NCBI GenBank assembly: GCA_950097015.1
Contig: CATNEN010000038.1
Location: forward strand, 25,953,001 to 26,017,000
Source of the DNA: Macrostomum hystrix
Taxonomy: Eukaryota > Platyhelminthes > Macrostomidae
DNA length: 64,000 nt
Direction: 5' to 3'
This document shows, in pieces, positions 22,335 to 48,248 of this stretch. The position numbers and the translations under genes are program-made. The notes under the pieces are model-generated. The model searched no databases. It had not been told where the DNA came from and saw only the letters and a list, made by a program, of their open reading frames with translations. The first letter of the stretch is position 1, and the number at the start of each line of letters is the position of its first letter.

Positions 22335-23597
22335 GGTAGATCAAAATACAAAAGACGCGTTAGGAGCGAGCTATAATTAATTCGACTCTAAACTTCTTAG
22401 ACGCAATGCTCTAAACTTCTTAGACGCAATGCTGGTGATTTTCTAATAGCCTTTTTAGATAAGTTTATAACATTGAAGTTATACGACCTAGAATTGTATA
22501 CGACCTTGGAACTTGCGCAGATTTTTGCCATTATGTTTCAGCCATAGACTACTCAACAGCACTTAAAATGTCTTAAGTTAAGCAAAGCTTTTTACGAGCG
22601 TAGTAAGCTTAGCTTTTGATGTAATATGAAATATGAATGAATTCAGTACATCCAGTAGCTGAGTCATGTGTCTGTCATCATCTCAGAAAACGGTGTCTAC
22701 TAGCCCTCACCAGGCCTTCATCAGGTTCTTCAACGGGTGACACCAGCTGACTGTACAGTCGGCTTTAAAGATTTTTAACCATTAGTCGAACTAAAAAAAG
22801 TTGACCGTCTTTTATTTTCAAAATTTCGATCACTAAATCCTCTACGGACAAGTTTCGACCAAAAATCCTCTCATAGAACACGTATAAAGTTATACAGTAA
22901 GCTTACAATAACAAATATGATAAAGTAACTGAATAGTTAAAAATCAAAGATAAAACTGAAATTGTTGTCTTTCTTCTAAAAAACTAAATCGATTCCTATA
23001 TTGACTAGAAATATATCAGAAGGTTTGAAAATGATTGCTATAAAAAGTACGAGTAAATTCACGAAGGATAGAAGAAGTTAAAAAGAGGATTACGTCTAGA
23101 CAAATTTATTTTTCTGTTTTTTGATAATTGATCGGCATCAGCGTTGCAATCGTGCAAAAAAGTCATTTTATACGAGACTTGCATAAATGATCAAAATTTA
23201 CAGTTCTGCATTAAAGGAAAACAAAATAACTAGCGAATTAGGCTACTGACAAGAGGTCGGGGGTTCTATTCTCACCTAGTGAAGGCAAATAACTGTTGCC
23301 TTTGAGCAGGATAATCTTTCACCCGATTGTGAAATGGTTGCCAGCATTAGCTGGGGTAGTAATTCGGTTTGGTGCGACCAAAGTTCAGATTGAAGGAAGG
23401 AAATAATCTAAAATATCTACAGCTAATGTCAGATATGTTTTTGAGTCTAGCCAAAGTAATTGTCAATCATACACAGTAGATTGTTTGAGACGCCTTATTA
23501 TATTACTAATAAGGTATTACTTAGTCGAATCAGTTAGGTAATGCGGTCTGCAAACAACAGTGGCACCGGCTTTAGACGTCGAAAAAACTGACGTCGT
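22335..23597. other. Gene-free region with degraded SINE-B
   Basis: AT-rich sequence. A 23-bp tandem duplication (CTAAACTTCTTAGACGCAAT...) is at 22391-22436. A weak SINE-B-like piece at 23236-23390 has GAGGTCGGGGGTTCTATTC and AGCTGGGGTAGTAATT. No gene is supported. Confidence 0.5.
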
Positions 23598-39272
<15,675 letters not shown>

Positions 39273-40683
39273 ATTCTCGTAGGTCATATAGACTTGTCTT
39301 TTAAGATTTTTACTGCAATTTTACTTTGGCAAGTGTCTAGATTCTACTTTGATGGGCGTTTGTCCAAGTGTTGCGCGGACCAAGAAGGTTTAAATATAGT
39401 CTTCGAGACTCGTACATTTATCTCCGTCTCGAAGACGGTGGGTCCATCGAGAAACCAGCCAATCCGAAGCTGATACGAATCTTGGCAACGGCAAGCGAAT
39501 AACATGTTGACTAGGACGAAACTGATTGGCGATCAGTGAAGGTATGAAAGATAGGAAGCAGAAAAGGCACACAGAAAAAATGATAAAAAGTTAAGTATCC
39601 AGAACAATATCAAAAAGCATAGTTACGTCAAAATTCAATTTTTATAGCTTCGACAAAAGTGACTGATCCTAGGACTCTAGTATCAGGGAAAATAAACAAT
39701 TAAAGTGATATTTCGATCCTGGAGCACTATCAATAAACTACTTATGTTTATCAAGTATTTTGCCGATTTAAATTTTAGGGACGCCACCATGGATAAATTT
39801 TTGCACAAACATGTACTTTAGGGACGCCACCATGGACTTTAGGGATTAGATTTTTTAGTTTGAAGTCAATAAGGAATAACGAGTGATAAGGAGTTCGCTT
39901 GTAATGTACTATTTTATGCTCATGGTTAATTAAAACCGTGGGTTCAGTTGCAGAGCGTTCTACTTCTTTGCTTGTTCTTCTGCTTGCAGCCATTTGAAAT
40001 TATTACTTTCGAAAAAGCAAAACGCTAAAGTTCAGAAGAGGACAAACAGGATTTTCAGTGGGCTGGAAGCAGAATACATTAAAAGAAAACGCAAAAATTG
40101 TTGCAACAGGGCAGAAAGGCTGCCTGATTGGAAACCGGCTTAGAAACATGCTGAAGGCCCTTTCAACCGAGATGCAACGATGCGATAAAGACGCAGGCAT
40201 CAGCTGATAAACTTCAGGGATGAAGTGAGTGCAAAAGAGAATTGACGAGGCCGATTTGCCGCGTATACGGATTAGCGTTGTGATATTAGGCGCGCCTAGT
40301 ACGTTGCTGAACCACTCTTATCTAGGTTACGCGAGTTCTATTCCTGACTAGGGCTGTTACCCCAGGCTTTATTTTTGGCTGGAATTTGACACTCTAAATG
40401 GGAATTTCGTTCGCAATGTAAGCTAGTAGTTTCTAGTGAGGTTTCGGAATGAGGAATGCCTAGCAAATTTTTGCGAAATCCTACGGGCTAATCTTAGGCG
40501 ACGCTGGTCACAGAAATTCTGCCTCTGAATTTTTCGTGATTGGGAAAGTTTTTGTGAAGTAGCATCGCTTGCATGTAGCTAATCTACATTTTACTTTTTA
40601 GGTTAAAATCAATACAATTCTTGTTATAATGAGAACGCTTATAATGTGCTATTTTATGCTCATGCTAAATTGAAACCGTGGGG
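39273..40683. other. Upstream flank of receptor gene
   Basis: It contains an 11-bp perfect inverted repeat (GTCTTCGAGAC 39399-39409, GTCTCGAAGAC 39426-39436), 127 bp upstream of the receptor start codon. A short tandem duplication (AGGGACGCCACCATGGA, 39778-39840) follows. No gene is seen; the promoter should lie here. Confidence 0.45.
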
Positions 40684-40975
40684 TTGAGTTGCAGAGCGGT
40701 CTAACGCGATTGTCTCCCGGACCAAGGTCCCTGAACTCGATTCCGTAGCAAGACCACATTCTTTTGGGGCGCGGCCGCGGAGCGAAGGCTTGGGGGCTTG
40801 TCGTTCAATTCACGGATAACCTCCAATGCACAATGCACAGCAGAAGTACACGCAGAACTGCACATTCCATTTTAGTGTAAGTGTGCAAGCATTAATGTGC
40901 CTGTCTGTGTACGCTATCTGTGTGCGTGTGTGCTCAGGAGTCAGCTGAATTGCCTCCTCGCTGGCTGCCGTCAGT
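40684..40975 (+). mobile_element. SINE-A copy, near full length
   Basis: Head GAGTTGCAGAGCGGTCTAAC with CCAAGGTCCCTGAACTCGAT, then GGGGCGCGGCCGCGGAGCGA and CTCAGGAGTCAGCTGAATTG, ending in GCTGGCTGCCG. It has an internal deletion in the middle. Confidence 0.8.
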
Positions 40976-42459
40976 GGAAAATCATGGCAACTATTATCAC
41001 TGAACACTACACATTTTTCCGAAGCCACACAACAACGTACAGAGGCGCAAACTGTTGCAGGTTAATTCAGGTTGGTACAGGTTTTAACAAACAGCGGTTT
41101 GGCCTTGTCTGTTGAATAATTAGTTATAAAAGCTCTTATCTGACTAACGAAGGTCTTGTCATTGTTGCAGCTGCTGTTTCTTCAACCCATTCAAGAGCTT
41201 TAAAAGCTGTTGTAGTCATGGGCTGGTAAAAGTAATAGCAACTCTTGAAATGACAGCTGGAACTGCACACTCCATCACCAGGTCAAGTGAGGTCTCAATC
41301 TTAACAGACTCTCAAAATTTGAATGGTCTAGAATCCTGCCATCACTTCGCTTGTTGGGTTGGGCTTTTATACGTACAAACAAAATTCAATTGACTTGAAT
41401 TCAGCTGTGGCATATTGCTCAACTGACTTTATTAACAATTGCAACAATTATCTCACATCGCACTTGCATGAAGGGACATACGGGACACAAAATTGACACA
41501 CATTAACACCCATGCACACATTCACTAGTAACGCTTAAACATAAAAATATATGTTTTGAAACTCAGAATATAATCTTCTTAAACATAAGTTACGGTTGTT
41601 CTAGTCAAATTCAAAGCTACTTGTACCACCAGCCTTTTAAGTATGAAGCTTTCTAGATTCACAATGGTCTCAGTGGAATAACTTTACATATTTTTTCAGT
41701 TACGTCTGCATTCCATTGTAGTAGGCGCAGCAGCAGCAGCAGCCTTCAATCTCTCGTTTGTTCCTGAACATCTGTTATCTATTCCCGAACCAATAGACTT
41801 TCGACTGTCTCCTTTTATCGGCTTGTCTGAAGAAAATATAAACTAGAAAAACAGTTCTACAATGGTACCTTACGAAGTCTGCTGACATTATCGCTCCAGA
41901 AGTTAATAATTAAGTTATATTTATGCTTCCGCGTTTCCTTAGAACACGGAGCACAGAACACGATTAGTTTGCTCTTTTCTTGACTTGCTTGTGTTTTAAA
42001 GTACGTCTTTCACTGGCTGCATGCACCTGCATACAGTTCTGGTTGGTACCTTACTGGTTCTGGTTCTGGGTACTCGTAGAGCCTTTTTCTGAGCCCTCCC
42101 CACAATTTTTTTATGATTGGCTGGACCATCTGCCCTCCACCCTATCTCTCTTAGTTTTAGCGTTGCGTGTCATCCCCCTCATTTATTCACATGTATTGTG
42201 TGATGTGCCTACCTGTTCTACCCCATCCAGCAGGCTGATTGGCTAGCAGACCAAATCACAAATAACAGGACGGATCTGTACGTCCAAAGCCATATCAACC
42301 AAATCCGATACTAGTTGCTAGTTGCTAGTTGATACTAGTTGATCCAACGCCTGTCAGCGCTTATCAGTAGAAAGAGCACGGAGGTATTTCAAATACTCAC
42401 ATTTCTCTTTTCAGCATCTCCCAATTCAACAAATTGTCAAGAAAATACAGAAAACTTGC
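40976..42459. other. Gene-free region
   Basis: No supported gene. It holds CA-rich stretches near 41490-41520, a GCA repeat (41731-41745) and a short tandem CTAGTTG repeat near 42312-42340. Confidence 0.5.
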
Positions 42460-42780
42460 TTAAATTTTACACTGTATCTGACCAAAAACAATTTCCAGAA
42501 TCACAAAACATCGGCATCGTTGGGAGATTCAATGATTCTCGTCGAGGTGTCTGGTGGCAAAAACGACCAATGTTGGCATCATTTTTCTGGTCACAAAATT
42601 TTATAATTTAATCATATCGGCTATCATTTGAAACTATATTTTAGATTGATAATTTTGACTTCGTTGGTTGACTTTCACGAAAATCTGTTATCCGGTTTGG
42701 GAGCTATGAAGTACGTAGTGGGTATTTGAAATACCCCGTGGTCTTTACCAAGGGGGGAATAGAATAGAATTCTACTATTA
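42460..42780. repeat. Family D repeat copy
   Basis: It shares CAGAATCACAAAACATCGGC, GGGAGATTCAATGATTCTCG, TTGGGAGCTATGAAGTA and GGGTATTTGAAATACCC with the copies at 23880 and 29285. The last segment is a palindrome. Confidence 0.65.
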
Positions 42781-42947
42781 AAAGCGCTCATTTTTCACTC
42801 GAAGCATTGTTATTAAATCAATTTTACGTAATTAACAAGACAGCAAGTCTACAAATAGTTTCTGTAAAGAAAATACGATCTACGGCAAGAACACCATTTT
42901 AAAAACGCATCTGATTGGTCGTAAAATCACTTTAAAGATCCAATTTA

Positions 42948-43313
42948 TCAGCGTTCGTCAGCAGGTCTAGCGTCAATCTTGCTGGTACAGCATAACGGCC
43001 TGGCCAGGCTAGCAGACAGAGTTGATGACATTAGCACAGAGCCTAGCGTCAATGCCGATATGCCAGCAATGATACATACGTCCAGTTGCTTGCTTAACTG
43101 ATAATAGTAGATGACATTCTGCTCGTTCTGTCTGGCTGTGAGTTTCTCTTGCTCAATGTAGCGTCGAGGTACCGCGTAGCCAACAACGACTAGGATGACG
43201 CCGGCAATTAGTAGGGCCACAGAAATCCAGCTAGCAATCTCCAGGGCTTGCTTCAACTGAGACTTGCGATCTTCATCAGTGACGGGTGCTTTATTAGTCG
43301 CGGGCAAAGACAT
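42948..43313 (-). CDS. Two-helix membrane protein, neurensin/TMEM74-like
   Basis: A single-exon open frame of 121 aa, ATG 43313 to stop 42948. A soluble, charged N-terminus of about 27 residues precedes a hydrophobic helix (IASWISVALLIAGVILVVVG, about 27-46). A loop begins YAVPRRYIE and contains KQLDVCIIAG leading into a second helix (IIAGISALTLGSVLMSSTLS), followed by a short basic tail with CC. The order helix, GY-x-VPRR, acidic loop, LD-x-C, helix is that of neurensin and TMEM74, small vesicle proteins of neurons and lysosomes. Identity is from motif memory only. The gene is intronless, and the nearest genes are unrelated. Confidence 0.6.
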   Translation of the reverse strand: MSLPATNKAPVTDEDRKSQLKQALEIASWISVALLIAGVILVVVGYAVPRRYIEQEKLTARQNEQNVIYYYQLSKQLDVCIIAGISALTLGSVLMSSTLSASLARPLCCTSKIDARPADER

Positions 43314-45075
43314 TTCATTGCGATACTTTTGTGCACCCTGAAAATTTCTTCAGCTCTGAACTGCGCGGCTCTAAGACTGAATATAGAGTTGAAATCGATT
43401 TTATACCCACACTGCATATTGATCACTATCTCTAGAGATTTTTCTGACTAGCTTAGCATTGCAGCTGGTGTTGCAACTGTGGAGCGATCAAAAATGCAAA
43501 TTCTTACGCACGCTCGCTGTTTATAAAATTGTACACTTCTTCAAAATCCTTTCATTTACTTTTTCTACTAGTCGCACATATCTCTACACTTGCTCACGTT
43601 CGCTTAAAGATCACAGCGAGGAGAGTAATACTATATAAATTTGATATATTTTTAAACATGAAACTATATGCTCCCTTGAGATAACTAAAGCCTGTTGAGG
43701 AAAGCAATGTTTCGTTCTTACCAATGCACCAATTAAGTCCCAAGCTAATCAACTTCATTAAAATTCGTTCCACGCTAAAACCTGAATTTGAGGTGTCAAT
43801 GAGAGCCTTGTATCTTCACATTCCTAGTTGATTTATTCTGAAGTGCACAAAAATCAATTGTCTCCATCATCAGCTTTATTAGCAGTAAAGAATGTATGTA
43901 GGAGCAAAATCTCACCATTGGCGCCTATTGGCCCTAATAATTTTGTTAACATGCATTCCCAGCGTTTTTAGCATAGCGGTACACTCTCTAACTTGTGAAC
44001 CTTGATTGACGAATTGCTAATGTAAATTTCAATTTAGGAAGGGTCATTCGTACAAGACAAAATTTCTAATAAATTTAACTACAAAAGAACATTCTCAAAA
44101 TTTGGAATTTCGTACAAAACACACTGTCGAAGAGTTGTGTCTTTCAGAGAAATGGGAATCAGGGCTTTTGCAGAGTCTGGATTTCCAGAGAAATCGAATT
44201 TTCTTTGGGACTATCGTAGACTTATGACGATATCGTATAATCTGGACTTCCATCGAGAAGAAACTTTAGTGCGAGTATAATCAGGACTGTTTTTAATCAG
44301 GCGTTCTTAGAATCGTCTAGGAAAAGAGCTTTTCTAGAATAGAGTTTGCTTTATATTCGGAACTTTCGTAGAACCGGGTCTTTCGTAATTTCGTCGGTTC
44401 TTTGAATCGGGGCATTTCTAAGTATGATAATACAACAGCAACATACTTCAAGCCTTTGTACTGCTCGATTAAGCAAAAAAAGGCAGGTAAAATCATTATT
44501 GTGAGTCTTTAATTCCTTTCAATCCACCTTGATACTGAATTAAATAAGAATTTAGTTTGTACGAGCGTCTATATTTTCTAAAAAAAGTTTTTTAATACGC
44601 AACACAGCTTTTACGTGAAGGAAAAGCTTTATAATTAAACCAAAAAGTAAGCGTCTAATCGCCTACAAATCCGGACGGAAAAATTGTGAATTAACTATTA
44701 AAAGAAGGTAACTTGTAGAAATACAGCAAAGACATTTAAAGTGTACAGCAAAAACTATTTGCGAAATAGGTTGCATCAGAACCTATCTTTATAACTGCTT
44801 ATAAAGGCCTTTGTAACTTAGTTCAGGTTCCAAATTTATATTACATTTTTACTCGCTTGAACGCATTAAGTTTTCATGCTCCTGCTTAACTACTATTAGT
44901 AGCCCTCGTTAGGCTTTTATTGATAATAATCGTAGTTTGCTCAAACACTCCCATTGCTCGACAAAATATGCAAATTTAAAAAAGTAGAAAAGGAGGAGTT
45001 TTAGTAACTCGAATTTAACACCTAATGGGGCCTGCATTCGTCAGATAAAATAAATTCAGAGAAATTTTTTTTGCG
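43314..45075. other. Gene-free AT-rich region
   Basis: About 1.8 kb of AT-rich sequence upstream of the neurensin-like gene. Recurrent TTTCGTAGAATCGGG-like words at 44160-44420 suggest an old degenerate repeat. No gene is seen. Confidence 0.5.
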
Positions 45076-45374
45076 ATTAGTGACTGTAGTCCCGCAGCCA
45101 GTGAGGAGGCGTTTCTGCCCGTTCAACTGACTCCTGAGCAGACACACACACACAGTTACCGCACACAGGCTCAAACTCACACAGGTCTGCACATCTGCCC
45201 TGACTTTTTATAGTCAGGTAGTGTACACTGTCACTGTGCCTTGGAGGTTGGCCTTTGTTGCCGAAAATTGCACGATGATCCCCCAAGCCTTCCCGCGGCT
45301 GCGCCCCAAAAAATGTGGCCTCGCCCTGAATCGAGCTCAGGACCTCGGACCGCTCTGCCACTCAGTCCCTACAT
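45076..45374 (-). mobile_element. SINE-A copy
   Basis: Reversed SINE-A from AGTCCCGCAGCCAGTGAGGA through TCCTGAGCAGACACACACAC and GTGTACACTGTCACTGTGCC to the head remnant GACCGCTCTGCCACTCAGTC. Confidence 0.85.
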
Positions 45375-45593
45375 TAGGTCTTATACCTTCTAATGCAACG
45401 AAATGGTAAAATAAGCGCCTTTTACTGCCAGTTAGTGGTTTAGTCCGTGAATTTGTGCAAATCATTACAATCAATTTAGTCTGACGAGACATTTACAGAA
45501 GAATTCGAATATTAATTTACATATCAATGTAGATGTCTAGATCGGAGTCAACATGGTGACGCGAAAGGCAGCCACTGTCTGTCGCTTCAGTTC

Positions 45594-47474
45594 TCAGTGC
45601 GCCGACACTGGTCGACGATGCCGACGACTTCGCTGTGGTCGGCCGGGGTTGATGCAGTCCTTCATGGCACTGCCGCGAGATCTGTAGGCCGTGTTCCACG
45701 CCTGCTGCGGAATGTGCGGCTTCGGTGGCGAGTCCGTCGGCAGCCGGCCGTACATCTGCAGCAGGTTCTTAGTGGCTACGGCGCGCTCTCGTTTGGCGTA
45801 CTCCTGTATTGATGGATTTTGACAAGCAACCACATTTGAACTGAGCGTTATCTGAAAACATGTCCCATGCAATTCTTCCCCATGTACGCCAACCTCAAGT
45901 AACAGGAGAGCGTACACTGCTTGAACGACGAGAAAGTCGAGGCAGACGTACACATATTTGTCTAATTGTTCCTGGCCAGTCAAAACGGTACCATGACACG
46001 AGGTTTTGTTGAGGCGTGTCTACAGATCTACGACTCATGCGCGTGTACGAGTCCTTGTAAAATGACTCAAGTACCTCTCCAGACGCGTCAAATACAATGT
46101 TGGCGATGATTTGTTTATTATTTTGTTTTAGCTGTGACACATGGTTTGTTGTTATAAACGACTAGGTTACCACTCTACACGCCTCTATAACGAGTCGGGC
46201 TGCTTGAGAACCCCATGATACTTCACTTTGAGTCGTTTCTGTAACGCCATTATTTCGACTTAGATGCTAGTATAACGACTCTAGACATGTCATTGCCTAG
46301 AACTATTTATTGTTATAATATAGGGACTAAGCGGCGACCTCACCTCGGCCTCAGGTCGAACTTTCGGCGCTGGCGGCGGATCTGGCGGCATCTGGCGGTA
46401 ATTGTACTGCTCCCGCGTCAGAGTGCCCTGCAGCCGGCTGGCCACCTCGCCTCCGGCTAGCCGAAGCCGCGGCGCTGGCTGCGGCTCCACTTGCGGTCCG
46501 CCGTAGAACGTGCCGCGCATTCCAGAGCCCTCCCTGGCCGCCGTTTCCTGCGCCTCCGGCCGCACCCGCGGTGCCGGCTGCGGATCCGGCCGGGTGTCTT
46601 GACCTGGCGCGAACAATTGAACTGACTGGCCACGGTTCCTAGCCGCGTTCTGCTCTGCGGCCTCGCCCTTGATCACCCGACCAGCCGGGGCAGGGTCGCT
46701 GGCGCTGGTGCGGATATTCTCAGTTTGGTTAAACATGGCCGACATGCAGCCGCCGCGCGACCTCTCGTAGTTTTCTCTACTCTCCTGCGACACGCCCAGT
46801 CGCTGATTTGGTGGCGGCGTTCTCGACCGCTCCTCCTGATGAATGAGCCGCCCTGCCTGTCCGCGACCCTTCTCCAGGTTCTCACGCGCTGCTGCTGAAG
46901 GGCAACGCACTTTACCCGGATCGTCAACTGGATAGGCCTTCCTCGGCGGCTCCATGAAGCCGTAGGTGCCCTTCTGATTCCGCAAGTAGAACTCCTTGCT
47001 GTCTTCTGTTGGGCACTTGGGATGTTGCTCGGGCTGATTGAAGCGCTCCTTACTCGGATTGAGTATCTTGTCCATCTCGGTGTGGGTCTGCTTCCGCTGA
47101 ATCTCAGCAAATCGGTTGTCGATGGCGCTGCCCCGCGGATGTGGCTTCTCCACGTGCTCAGCATTCTCTGGCCTGTAGTCGAAATTCGCCTTGACAGAGC
47201 CGCTACGAAACCTCTCGCCGTTGGCTAGAACGGCCTCTTTCTGCCAGCCTGTTCGGACCTTCGGGCTGTGCACTTTAATCGGTTTGGTGCGCTTTTTCTC
47301 CTGCGTGGCGGCTGCGTCAAAGCTGCCGTTCGTCTCTGGAGCTCCATGGAGTCGAAATCCACGACTGTCTGGTCGATAGTAATCGTCCTGAGCAAAGTCC
47401 ACAGACTTCTCGATAGTTCTGCCATAGATGCTCAGGTCATTCGGTTTGCCGTTTGTTTTGCTGATTGAAGCCAT
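45594..47474 (-). CDS. PAPRVRPEA-repeat protein 1 (uncharacterised)
   Basis: Two exons, 46344-47474 and 45594-45803, join in phase 0 and give 446 aa. The donor is GTGAGG and the acceptor AATACAG. Roughly the last 270 residues consist of about eight units of 33-40 residues. Each carries an A-x-x-RxRG-like opening, a variable middle and a close such as PQPAPRVRPEA, PQPAPRLRLAG or PPPAPKVRPEA. The N-terminal 170 residues are basic and polar, with MASISKTNGKPNDLSIYGR at the start and weaker repeats. No signal peptide, membrane helix or enzyme motif is seen; the protein looks largely disordered. The intron falls right after PEAE, at a unit boundary. It faces repeat protein 2 across 774 bp. I do not recognise the family; function unknown. 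Confidence 0.8.
45890..45985 (+). mobile_element. SINE-A fragment in intron
   Basis: GAGCGTACACTGCTTGAACG, ACGAGAAAGTCGAGGCAG and ACGTACACATA correspond to the middle of SINE-A. It lies in the intron of repeat protein 1. Confidence 0.6.
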
Positions 47475-48248
47475 TAAATATTTTCAGTTTAGATGGTTTA
47501 GAAGGGTTTTAATTGTAGAGAGGGGACGAGCAGTTGCAATAGTATCAGTTTTGGGGCAATGCAGAACCGCCTTTCCAGAGTTCTGCTTTGAAATATACTT
47601 GTTGGAAGTACAACACAAGATGCTACGGTAGCTCAGACTGCTTTTGCAGTCTTTTGCATGGGACACAGCTCTGCTTGTTCATTCAATCTCAATCGGTTTG
47701 GGCAGGTAGAGCCACCCACGACCCAACCCTCCCTTGCTGCTTTTACCTGAGTGTACTGAGAGAGAACATGAGAGAGAGAGAGAGGAGTAGAGAGAAATGA
47801 CTGTACTCACAATAGCTATCTGCCCCTACCTGAAATTTAACCACCTCCCTGGAGAGCGAGCCTCCACGCGGCTGGTTGCTATTGACAACTCACGCGACAA
47901 CTCAGGGCCTGCGGTCCCTCAGGTCTCTCTACTTCTGCGCCAATACACAAGCATAGGTAGAGCCTGGAAACGGGAAGGAGAGAAATGGAACCAGAGACTC
48001 TCTGGGGTGGCGGTGGGCGGAGGGCTGTGCGCACAGTTGATTTGGGGTGTACTGACTCAGTCCGCACGTCTACATCTCGTCTCTACCACTGTCTCCGCCC
48101 CCCCTGCTTTAAAAGAGAATAATAAGCCGGGCAGCATTCCAACCACATTTGTTGTCAATCTAAAGAAACGTGAAACCTTGATCAGTTACCCTCATCAAAA
48201 CCGATTTTTTCGGAAGTTTAGAAAGTCAGTACGACCCTTCAGTACAGC
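47475..48248. promoter_or_regulatory. Shared intergenic region of a divergent gene pair
   Basis: 774 bp between two ATGs pointing away from each other. It holds a GA-rich tract (47759-47790). I see no confident TATA box or other named site. Both genes encode the same repeat family, so a bidirectional promoter is plausible. Confidence 0.45.
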
